A stretch of DNA of 64,000 nt, from NCBI GenBank assembly GCA_034401135.1, contig JAWZSP010000003.1, forward strand, positions 1,736,001 through 1,800,000, read 5' to 3'. The position numbers and the translations under genes were made by a program. This document shows positions 52,808 to 62,487 of the stretch, one piece after another (position 1 is the first letter of the stretch; every line of letters begins with the position of its first letter). The notes beneath the pieces are model-generated. The model was not told the DNA's origin. It did no database searches and was given only the letters and a program-made list of their open reading frames with translations. The stretch comes from Volutella citrinella (taxonomy: Eukaryota > Ascomycota > Sordariomycetes > Hypocreales > Nectriaceae).

Positions 52808-55514
52808 ATGTTCCGCTCTAGGTGAGCAACCCTTCCAGCGGCGCCTGGCCGCGGGCATCTACACGCCCGTTTCTACTCCGTACCCAGCTTCGCTTTGCTT
52901 CGCTTCGCGCTGGTGCATGCGCGGCGGGGTATCCCTTCTCAAATCTCGCGGCTAACACGTTTCGCCTTTGTAGAACGAGCTCTGCAAAGCCGGGGGATGA
53001 TTTGCTAGCCAACTTCCGCCAGCAGTTCCCCGAAGTTGCTGCTGTCAGCACCTCGGTCACGGCGCCTGGGATATCCCAAACCACAGGTGTCGAAAATCCT
53101 GCCATCCCTGCACCGCCGCCTATTCCAGAAAGGTATGTTGCTCTTTTCCGTGGCGACGACCTTGCCTAGCATTCGTGTTGCGCCTGTGAGTGCGACACCT
53201 ATGCTCCCCTCAATCGCGGGGTCGGGCGTCGAAGCATTGGGGGGATTCCGTCATTGCCAACAACAACCGTGCTAACCACCTGGCTGCTCTACACTACAGG
53301 TCTCAAAGTCTGGCACATGATGTGTTCCGCGACCAAGATCCGACTCCGCGCGCAACTAATGAGCCATGGAGATTCACACCGTCGCTGCTAGACCCCAACT
53401 CGCTCTCCTTTGCTAGCTTCGCCAATGCGCCGCCTGGCTATTACACCCCGACTCCTGGTGGCACTAACACCATCTTCCACCCACAGGCTGGCGATTTACA
53501 CACGCCGACGTTGGGCTTGGTTATGGGCCTCAACACCCCACTGTCGATGCCAGCAACGTCGGGCGATATCCTCCAGCAGCCTACCACTGGCCCTCCCGCC
53601 CATGAAATGAGTGGCTTCCAGACATTGCAACCCCATCAGTTCCACCCTTTCAACCCGTTCATCCAGGCGCCGCCACCACAGCCGGCGTTCGCCCCATCGA
53701 CTTTCGTTCACCAAGACACGGGATATGAGACCATGGACCAAGATGACTCGCCTATGACCTCGGATCCCTCGGAGGAGCGGATGACCTCGATGGATGCCAC
53801 TCTCCAAAACCAGGTGCCCATGGTCGGCCTCCAGACGCGCCAGTTTCCTGGCGCGCACCTCGCGAACAGTCTACCTGCGTCAGCGGAGAAGTTCCGCTTC
53901 CATGCCACGCTCAACGCACCCACCGCCATGACCAAGCACGCAGATGAAATCCCCGTAACCTATCTCAACAAAGGCCAAGCCTATTCGCTCTGTCTCACCG
54001 ACACAAATGCAACGATTCCCATAGCTCCGGGGGCAAAATATCGCACGTTTGTACGCATATCCTTTGAGGACGAGGAACAGCGCTCGCGACCAGGTGTCTG
54101 TTGGGGCCTTTGGAAGGAAGGTAGAGGCACCAATGAGGCCCACCAAAGAGGTGGAAAGCTGCAAGCGGTCGAGTTCGTTGAAGCAGGACAGCCGGTCGAA
54201 GGCGACGACAAGCGAACTCGAGTCGAGCTGGAAACCTCGTCGTTCGACGGCTTCTCCGTCATTTGGACTCCTGGCATCAATGGCTCACCGGAAGTCAATA
54301 TCGCCGTTCGTTTCAACTTTTTGTCCACCGACTTTAGTCATTCAAAGGGCGTCAAAGGCATTCCCGTCCGCCTCTGCGCAAAGACAAGCCCCGTTCCCAG
54401 CGACCCGTCGCTCCCCGCCGCAGATGCGAACCCTGAAATATGTTTCTGCAAAGTCAAGCTCTTTAGAGACCACGGCGCCGAGCGCAAACTCTCCAACGAC
54501 GTTGCCCACATCAAGAAGACGATCGATAAGTTGAAACAGCAAATAGCGCAGGCTGAGAGTGGAATCAAGGACTTTAGCAAGAGGAAGCGGTCATCTGCTA
54601 CCAAGGGAGTCGATATGCAGCGGCCTGGCAAGGTCCAAAAGCATAAGCGCACCTGGTCCATGTCATCAGCGAGCTCCGCCGGCGGCGGTCGCGTGTCTAT
54701 GGAAGATGACTTGCACATCAAGCTTCAGACGCTGCAGGATATGTTTACCAGCACTCGGCCGATTAGTATCCTCTATCTTCGAGGAGAAGAGGGGGACGAC
54801 CCCGATCTTTCTCCAGTCGCTCTCCCGCGCAACTCATCGCCCTTGAACAACTCTGAAGGGCGTGATGGGATCAACTGGCAGGCCCGCAGCGGCCACAGCT
54901 CCATTGCTGGCTCGACAATTTCCGCTTCGCCCAGCTCAATTTCTCTCGCGTCACAAAACTCAGCCTTGGGTATCAACCACTGGCAAAACTTCGATTCTGT
55001 TGGCGATGTCTCGCGAAAAGGCTCTGACCAGCTTGTCAAGATTAACAAGTCGGACGACGATGGCAATCTCAGTGGGTGGATCGAAGCGCTTGGTGTCGAC
55101 CCTTCTTATCGACCACCCTTTGAGCGTGTCGTGAAGCCAGTTGCCTGCTTCTACATCATGCTTCGACACTCTCAAAGCCCCGACGCGAAGGAGTACCATC
55201 GAGCAGTTTACCTTTCGCAGCGAAGCCTTAAGGAATTCGTTGATCGAGTGGCCGTTAAGTGGGGCATCAACCCATCGCTTGTTTCGCGAACCCTCCATGT
55301 CACCCACAATGGGCTCGAAGTCGAGATGGACGACGATGTGATTCGTGAGCTAAAGGAAGGCCAAGACATGATACTTCAAATCGAACAGACCGGCCGACTG
55401 GGGTCTGTAAAACGAGAATGGGAAATGGCTGTTGACTCTGGCGACGAGGTCAACAACTCCTCCAGCGAGTCTCCTACGAATGGTGGCGGCGTCGTCATGC
55501 GCTTCACCTTCTAA
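52808..55514 (+). CDS. CP2/Grainyhead-family transcription factor, CSP-2-like
   Basis: DNA-binding regulator of the CP2/Grainyhead family; the Neurospora homologue CSP-2 controls cell-wall remodelling in conidial separation. Exons 52808-52821, 52974-53132 and 53300-55514 give 795 aa. The first coding exon has 14 nt (MFRS plus two bases of an Arg codon). Introns are 152 nt (GTGAGC, GCTAAC branch, TTTGTAG) and 167 nt (GTATGT...CTACAG), both phase 2. Residues 60-250 are Pro/Thr/Gln-rich. The CP2 DNA-binding domain is at about 254-450 (KFRFHATLNAPTAM, then ITYLNKGQAYSL with V for I, YRTFVRISFEDEEQR, FDGFSVIWTPG). Next come a helix with HIKKTIDKLKQQIAQAE and a basic KRKRS segment. At about 664-760 is the C-terminal ubiquitin-like dimerisation domain (ACFYIMLRHS, AVYLSQRSLKEFVDRVAVKW, LEVEMDDDVIREL). 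Confidence 0.92.
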
Positions 55515-58500
55515 TGTGTTTTCTTCGTCGACTGTCCAGTGGCGAGCAACTCTCGAGGCGTCTGGGTGAGAAAACACGTCCCTCTTTTTTTTTCCATTTA
55601 AACCAGTCTACCGTCGGACAGGGCTCACGATCACATGCATACACGGATTTGGGATTGTTGGCTTCGGCGTTGGCGACTGCTTCCTTCAAGATACCACAGA
55701 TTCTGCGATCCACTGTCAATGTGACCTTTTTCTTTCTTTTTCTTTTTTTTACTATTATTCAATCTGCCAAGTCTCGTTTTATTCTCTGCCCTTCCGCCTC
55801 CCCGTTTGGAACGCGTGCAGTAGAGGAGTAAGGGTTTGGTAATGTGTGGCGGACTTTTTGCACCTAATGTCAGAGTCCCCTGGCACTCCGTTCGCTAGGG
55901 GATCTTTGATCATGCCCAGGTGATCCAAGCTGGCTCTTGGATTGGGAAAGTTACGAAATGGGACTCAATGGAAAGTGGTGAGGGGGCGAAGGTTTCTCTT
56001 GTTTTGGTTCTTAGCTCTGGATACAATATGATGCCCCGAAGAACACGGCACGGGCGCTTTACGATTAATGCAAGTTAGGAACATAAAAAAATATAGGTAT
56101 AATGATTCAATCGTAACTACAGCGAGGCCCAACCCCAAGAACAAGACCCCTCCGAGGCTCGTTGACGGGAACCAGATGGGAGAAGTTGGCGATGGCGTGT
56201 GAGCGAAGGCTGTACCAGCAAAGATCGCCACTTGGGAGGCAGCCAACTGAGGTACACATGGACTCGTAATCCCCTTGTGTCTAAGGCGACAATTGCGAAA
56301 TAACCCACCCTTTGTGTCGTACGATTGGCCTCTGCTATTGGTAGATCTAGAAGCGAGGTCCGGCATCGTCATGGTGGTGGAACGTCCAGAACGGCGCCAC
56401 AGCCACAGCCACAGCCCCTGGTTGCTGGTGTGGCGAGGTGGCTTGCGCGTCCATCATGTAAGTACTTGCAAGTACTCGGGATGGCGAAATGATTTTCGGT
56501 TTGTACGGGCACCTGACTAACAGTGCAGTTTAATGGTAAAATGATTCTTACCGTTTTTGTAAACTGCATGCTTTTTGTCAGTGAGTGAAGTCGAGCAACT
56601 ATTCTCCCCGGTGACCGCCATGTTGCCGCTGGAACCGATACAACGTGGGATGAAGTTCCGGTCGGTTGACATGAACTCTGGTTCGCCCTTGATAGCAGTA
56701 TTCTTATTGGCAGAATCTTTGGTCGGTAATTGCTGAATCCCGGGTTGTTCAACTTGCTTTCGCACCCATAGCGCCCCCCCCATCGGCGGCCTGATGATCT
56801 CCATAGGGCTGACAGACACCCGGCACTGAAATCAGGCTTCCTTTTATCCTGGGGTGCAATCTCAGTCCTGGTGACCTACTTTTCATGTAGTATGTCCAGC
56901 TGTGTCAACCTCACTCGGCACGTCAAAGGCCGAGGATACTCTCCTGCTGGTACAGCCACGGACCGGCAGGGCCTTGGTTCCGGACCGGCTGGCGATGGTC
57001 CACGCTAAGAAACACAACGGTCACTCGTAGTCCGTTTCACAATAGCATCATGCTCCAGTACTCGGCTGCTGTGTGTACATGTAAGTATCCCCATCTAGCC
57101 GTAGAATCACTGGGCCATGCCATCCCCGTGCAGACCAAACCTCCCAGGGGCCATTGGCTCATCATCGGAGCTCGCGCCTTCAGCTTGGCAGGGAACGCCA
57201 CGGGCCGAGTCGAAACATTTTGGGTCGCCACAGGCTGCAGACATGGCACCGCGGTGGCTCGTTGAGGGCACATGAGCCACAGGCGTCTGCAGCTAAGAAA
57301 GACTCTGGGGCCAAGTGATGCATGGTCGAGGGCGAGGCCAGAAGCTCACTGGTTGTTGTTTGCGGGAAAATGTCATCCTAAGCACAAGGGAGGGGGCGTG
57401 TGAGTGTGGCCGTGAGGGGGATCGACAAGACACAAGCCACAGGCCTCAGAAGTCACTTGCTATCAGCGACTAGGCCGGGCCTGTGAACAATGGAGTACAT
57501 GTACCAACATGTAGGTACGAAAACGGCCATGATCACCAAACAAGGGGGGAGGCGGGAATCGGTACGGTCGTCGAGTACAAGAGAAGTGATATACTCCGGC
57601 AAACATGCCCAAATACCCATCATTCGGGATTTGCACGCTCCAACAAGCCTCGGAAACCGGCAACCCTCGAATATTTTGGCATTGGGCTCGACACCCCTTC
57701 CTCACGACGCCTTTGACGAGTCGACTTGGGCACGATACACGATCGCCCACCAACAACATGCTTCATTTCCAGCAATGTCACTGATTGCTCGGCCAATGAT
57801 AGGCCCAGGTTTCCATCGTCGACTTCCCTTTCTGGAAATCAAAGCATACAGCAACGATTAGGCCCGATCATTGAGTAACGCGGCGTCCACCGCTGAGATG
57901 TGACTGCAAGCTCGTCACCATCACTTTTGTGACTACCCGGCCCGGGCGGATACGGTCGGCCGAAAAGACGACAGAATTACCTCGTCGAATCCCCCATCCC
58001 GCGACATCAGAGTGTTCCTGGGAGGGACACGCTGGTGTGCGGGGTGGCTCCTCGCGACGAAAAGCATGTTTGCCTCGATACTTCGGGGGGGTGATCGGCA
58101 TCGATGGGGGAACTCACCCTGGAGGAGCCAGCGGGGAACTCAAGCCATTCATTCAACTCCAGAGCGCAGCCAAGGTTCTCGTGCAGGGGTCGAGCATCCA
58201 GGAAGCTGTTGATAAAAATGCTTTGGAAGAGCAATGGCGCTCCAGAGAGGCCGTTGCGCGGGACGCAGAGCGAAGTGTTGTGTTCAGAAGCCCCCAACAA
58301 GGAGCAAACAGAATGGATCGCCCGTCAACTTTTTGGCGAGTTGCTCCTCAGCTGGGGCCAGTGGGTTTATTCGTCTCGGCGCTACGCAAGGGTGAGGCGT
58401 CTCGTCAAACTGCCTCACCGATAACTCTCTGGCTTGTCGAAAATCGACTTGGCGCGAATTGCGTTTGTCTGAGTCGGGAGTGGACGTCATTCAGGAGTTG

Positions 58501-58603
58501 AGGGTCGGAAGGTGATTGGACAATCCCGGGAATTCGGAGCCTGCGTATGTCCAGTGCCGCATATTTGGAGACAGCACTCTCATGCAGCATCAAGCAACAG
58601 CAA
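55515..58603. other. 3-kb intergenic region between the CSP-2-like gene and tRNA-Thr
   Basis: Begins with a T-rich 3' flank (55725-55760). It contains a 16-bp perfect palindrome at 56461 and CCACAG repeats near 56395-56420. Reading frames such as 57929-58501 (190 codons) have no recognisable domain and random-looking composition. No gene called. Confidence 0.45.
56461..56476. repeat. 16-bp perfect palindrome AGTACTTGCAAGTACT
   Basis: Reads identically on both strands with no spacer; flanking bases do not extend it. A dimeric transcription-factor site is one possibility. Confidence 0.55.
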
Positions 58604-58675
58604 GCCCCGTTGGCTCAGTGGTAAAGCGTATCACTAGTAATGATAAGATCACTGGTTCGATTCCAGTACGGGGCA
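58604..58675 (+). tRNA. tRNA-Thr (anticodon AGU), intronless
   Basis: A 72-nt cloverleaf. The acceptor stem GCCCCGT pairs with ACGGGGC (58668-58674) and A is the discriminator. The D arm is GCTCAGTGGTAAAGCG (A-box). The anticodon stem TATCA/TGATA encloses the loop CTAGTAA with anticodon AGT at 58636-58638, read as IGU after editing and decoding ACU and ACC. The T arm ACTGG-TTCGATT-CCAGT supplies the B-box. No intron. T-rich runs downstream fit an RNA polymerase III terminator. Confidence 0.95.
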
Positions 58676-59347
58676 GTTGCAACAGAGGATTCTCTTTTGT
58701 CAATTTGTTTCTTTTTGTTTTTTGCACCCTGCTCAGTTGGTAGGGACATCCATTGCGTTTCCTGGCACCAATCCTTTGTGCTGAGCACACGGGCAATATC
58801 ATCAAGCAATATCAGCAAGATTGCGGCACGGCATGGCACGGAAAACATAGTCTGTTGCTATTGCCTCTCATTTCCAGGCTGCATAGGTCGATGCGACGGC
58901 CGTCGACTTTCGTGATTCGTCGGGAGACTGAGAAAGCTGTATGGCGTATGTAGGAGTAAGGCTCGGGCTACCACATTAGGCGTTTTGGCCAGCCGCATGA
59001 CACTAAATGTCTCCTTGAATGGGCACGCGACTCGTTCGAGCTGCAGTTGTAGCAACAGGGACAGGGATTTCGCGGCAAAGCTTCAACTACGAATGGACAG
59101 ATGAACTGCCGGTCTGACGAATCCCCGCGTCGGCATATATTCATGGCGTTGACTTCACCCGTAATAGGCCGTCATTGGTCCATTCGTGTTCGCGAGCCCA
59201 ACATTGAGTCCAAGAAAAATCGCTGTCGACTCCTGTACGTCCGTTGGGACCTTTTGGCGCTGCTTATGGTTGCCAGACCGTTTCCTCATCTGACTTGCTC
59301 CGTTAACCCGAACTGAATTGGTGACGTGCCGCCTCGTCACAGAAACT
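58676..59347. other. Intergenic between tRNA-Thr and the YggU-family gene
   Basis: 672 bp; apart from the T-run terminator I see nothing gene-like. It includes the 3' flank of the minus-strand YggU-family gene. Confidence 0.5.
58694..58723 (+). terminator. RNA polymerase III T-run terminator of tRNA-Thr
   Basis: TTTT at 58694-58697 followed by longer T tracts to 58723, starting 19 nt after the tRNA end. A run of four or more T residues is the usual Pol III stop signal. Confidence 0.7.
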
Positions 59348-59704
59348 TCATTGCTCGGCTGCCTTGGCAAGCAGCTCTCTGACGGTTCTGGCGTATTCCT
59401 CGCCATCCTGCTTCACGTCGCCGAGCACGACTGTCTTGTCTCGTGACTTCAGGCCGTGCGTGAGCTGCAGCCGGGACTTGGGCACGCCCAGCGCGGAGCT
59501 GAGCACCTGGACGACGGCCTTGTTGGCCTCGCCTTCTCTAGCCTGAGCGGCGACGCATAGCTCAATTGTGTCCTCGGTGACCGCTATGATGCCCTCGCGG
59601 CTCTTGCTGGCCCCAGGCTTCACATGGAGCTGAAGATGCAGGGCGCCGAATGGGGACCTCTTGGTGCCTGTGACGAAGCGGATGGCGGCGCTAGATGCAG
59701 CCAT
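59348..59704 (-). CDS. DUF167 / YggU (UPF0235, C15orf40-like) family protein
   Basis: Small single-domain protein of the YggU/UPF0235 family, found in bacteria, archaea and eukaryotes; its function is unknown. Intronless. The start is the ATG at 59704 ([10 protein letters not shown]); the frame stays open further upstream but without an ATG. Length 118 aa, the normal size. The family core is clear: [18 protein letters not shown], the strand [20 protein letters not shown] with the conserved EGEANKA turn, then [20 protein letters not shown] and [10 protein letters not shown]. The domain is an alpha/beta fold. The gene is divergent from the HAD-type gene, 541 bp away. Confidence 0.9.
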   Translation of the reverse strand: MAASSAAIRFVTGTKRSPFGALHLQLHVKPGASKSREGIIAVTEDTIELCVAAQAREGEANKAVVQVLSSALGVPKSRLQLTHGLKSRDKTVVLGDVKQDGEEYARTVRELLAKAAEQ

Positions 59705-60245
59705 GACGGCGGCCTCGACTCCCGGGAAGCGCAAGGTTAGCGGCGGCGATCGGGATGTCGTCGTAGCGTTGAGGATGAGGGGTAACTAGTAAGGTAAGAT
59801 GCCCATATAGAAGCCGCTGGCATCCGCTGGCATCGATTTCTCTTCTCCCAAGTCCGCAGCTCTTTGCACTAGGCTGCTGGAGATTGCGAGAGTCGACCAG
59901 GAGCCGGCCGACGTGCTGGTGTTTGTCCTTGGGCCCGCCAATCCACTACCTTCCTGGTTGGCAATCCAGGCAATGGCCCCCAGACGCCTGCCGCCCCTAA
60001 GCGCGCTGAAGCCTCAGGCCAACGGCTGCTACAGCCTGAAGCCTGGGAAACTGCAGCAGTGGCCCACTGGGCCCCACCACCGCTGTTTCTTGCCCCGGCG
60101 TCTATTAAATCATCGGCATCCACAGCCTTGCCAGTCACAGCCGCCGCCCGTCGCCATTCTCGTCGCAACATCAAACCACCGGCCGCGCTGCCGCATGCTC
60201 CTAGCCGCTGCACTATCCCGCAGCCAGGGCATTGCATCTGGCACC
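59705..60245. promoter_or_regulatory. Divergent promoter between the YggU-family and HAD-type genes
   Basis: 541 bp between two divergent start codons; both promoters must lie here. CCAAT occurs near 59938. No further gene seen. Confidence 0.45.
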
Positions 60246-62105
60246 ATGGCCTCGGCCTACAGCGTCCTCCACAGGCCTCCCCCGCCGGCCAGCTTTACCG
60301 TCACGGCGCTCGGTCGCTGGTCCATCTTGAATCTTCCCTTGCCCTGTATGTCGCCTTGCCTCGCTCCGTGGACCGTTTCTGTCGGTCAATGCCGGACCAG
60401 GCTAACCCCATGACTAGCCGTGGACAAGATAAAGTCGTTGCATGTGTACGACTTTGACAATACCTGTGAGCATGCCTGATGCTCGTCATCGTTTGCGGGT
60501 CTCTGCTCGATAGTCACTGACGCCAGTTGCCGCCCAGTGTTCAAGACCCCGACACCAAATCCAGCGCTATGGATCCGGCCGACCATGGGGACTTTGGCAA
60601 ATTGCGATGTTTTCGCCACTGGTGGATGGTGGCACGACAATCGGATCCTTGCTTCCACCGGCGATGGCCTCGTACAGGAGGAGCCGCGGGCCTGGGAGGG
60701 CTGGTGGAATGAAAAGGTTGTCGAGCTCGTAAGGCTGAGTATGAAGCAAAAGGACGCGCTCTGCGTCCTGCTGACTGGTCGTGCGGAGAAGGGGTTCGCG
60801 GAGCTAATACAGAAGATGGTAACGGCCAAAGGACTCGAATTCGACATCATCGGCCTCAAGCCTCTCGTCAGCCCTACGAACCAGCGCTTCCAAAGCACGA
60901 TGCACTTCAAACAACTGTTCCTCGAAGCTCTCATGGAGACATACAAGGGTGCGGAGGACCTGCGTATCTACGAAGACCGCCCACACCACACCAAGGGCTT
61001 CCGGGAGTTCTTCGTAGAATACAATCGAAAGCAAGCCGTTTCGCCAACAAGAGGACCGCTGGAGGCAGAGGTAATCCAGGTCGCTGATGGCCAATCGCAT
61101 CTTAACCCCGTCATCGAGGTTGCTGAGGTGCAACGCATGGTCACCGCCCACAACCACCTGGTCGCCAAGCAGCCCGAGAACGCACGCCAGGCCAAACTCA
61201 GGATTAAGAAGACTGTCTTCTTTACTGGCTATATGATAGGGCCAGAAGACTCACAAAGGCTCATTAGGCTTGCGCAGACATTCCCCAACATCCCGTCCCA
61301 TGACCTCAAGTATCATGCGAACAATATCCTAATTTGCCCACGCCCTTGTCCTGCGAGCATACTGGACAAGGTTGGGGGCATGGGCAGCAAGATGCAGTGG
61401 GAGGTTACCGGCACGGCTTGTCTCGATAACAATGTCTGGGCCGCCTGCCTCAAGCCTGTCCCAGCTACGGCCAAATACCACACCGACAACCCGTGTCCTC
61501 TAGTTGTGCTGGCACTGAGGAAGGGGGCGCGCCCTATCGAGGCCAGCAAAATACAGAACTGGCAGCCTATTCCACCTGAGCAGAGATTCACTTTTGAGAC
61601 GGTTGTGGGCGAGAAAGTGATTCTCCGGGTAGAGGGTGATGACCCCCGAGAGGACGAATATGAAAGTCTTTTTGCTAACAAGGCTTCGAAACGCAAACAT
61701 ACAGGCGAGGATGAATGGGCTCAGAAATCTCATGGCCACCATGGTAACCGTGCCGAATCGAGAGGCGGTCGTGGAGGCCGTGGCCGGGGTGGAAACTCCA
61801 ACCGCGGCTCCCGAGGTGGCCAGCGGGGAACTGGTAGGGGAGGCCGGGGGCGCGGAGGCTATCACAACTATCGATCTCTCGACGATGTTGAACCCAAAAA
61901 TAAGCAAGGAGGATATGGCGTCCAGGTGGATTATGATGATGCCCACCAGTCGTCCACACAGGGCCAGCCTCCGTCCCACGCCCCCACGGGGCCCAGTCAG
62001 GGCCAACAGCCGTGGAACTCGCAGCCGAGAGGGCCCATTGGCGCACAGGGGCGGCCGGTAGGTGCACAGGGTGCCGGAAGTTCCGATCTTCAGAGTTACT
62101 ATTGA
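60246..62105 (+). CDS. HAD-type Swiss Army Knife RNA repair-like protein with RGG-rich tail
   Basis: HAD-superfamily protein of the type described as HAD domain in Swiss Army Knife RNA repair proteins; a phosphatase acting on nucleic-acid ends or nucleotides is the general expectation, the substrate is unknown. Exons 60246-60345, 60418-60465 and 60538-62105 give 571 aa; introns are 72 nt each (GTATGT...TAG with GCTAAC branch; GTGAGC...CCAG), both phase 1. The second exon (48 nt) carries the catalytic DFDNT motif (nucleophile Asp45, Asp47), and the third continues LFKTPTPNPALW. Also seen are CDVFATGGWWHD, the HAD motif II region ALCVLLTGRAE and motif IV-like LRIYEDRPHH. Residues about 180-400 form a second conserved region (TGYMIGPEDSQRLIRLAQ). 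The tail (about 453-495) is an RGG/RG array, then Gln/Gly/Pro-rich, typical of RNA-binding. Confidence 0.85.
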
Positions 62106-62487
62106 GTAAGGACAAGTCATGGGTGCTCTTCGGGGTCGATCGACATGGTCGATTCTCATTATTGTTTGATGGGTTGTAGCCGAGCGCCCAATGAAATAGG
62201 GAAAGGGGTTAGGCGTGTATCATATGCCAGGACCTTACCACAGACAGGTGAGGAGGAGGCTGGCGAGATCTTGTCAAATCGGGTTTATTACTTTGTTACT
62301 CAAGGCGTCGGGAGGATGAACCCCATGGGATGATACCTGCAGAGCACATTTAAACTAGCACAATGTCACTTATTCTTGCTCAATGCATGCGATTGCTGAT
62401 GCCAAATTCGTAATGGTTTCGTTTTCCACACGCAAAACTGTTGGTCTATGAATACAGAGTAGACCTTGCACCCTCAAGGGTGGGCAT
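62106..62487. other. Convergent 3' flanks of the HAD-type gene and GCD6
   Basis: 382 bp with no gene; AT-rich (TTTATTACTTTGTTACTC near 62284). Confidence 0.5.

Noticed and set aside
57929..58501. 190-codon plus-strand frame before tRNA-Thr
   Set aside because: No family resemblance and random-looking composition; other frames are equally open in this GC-rich stretch.
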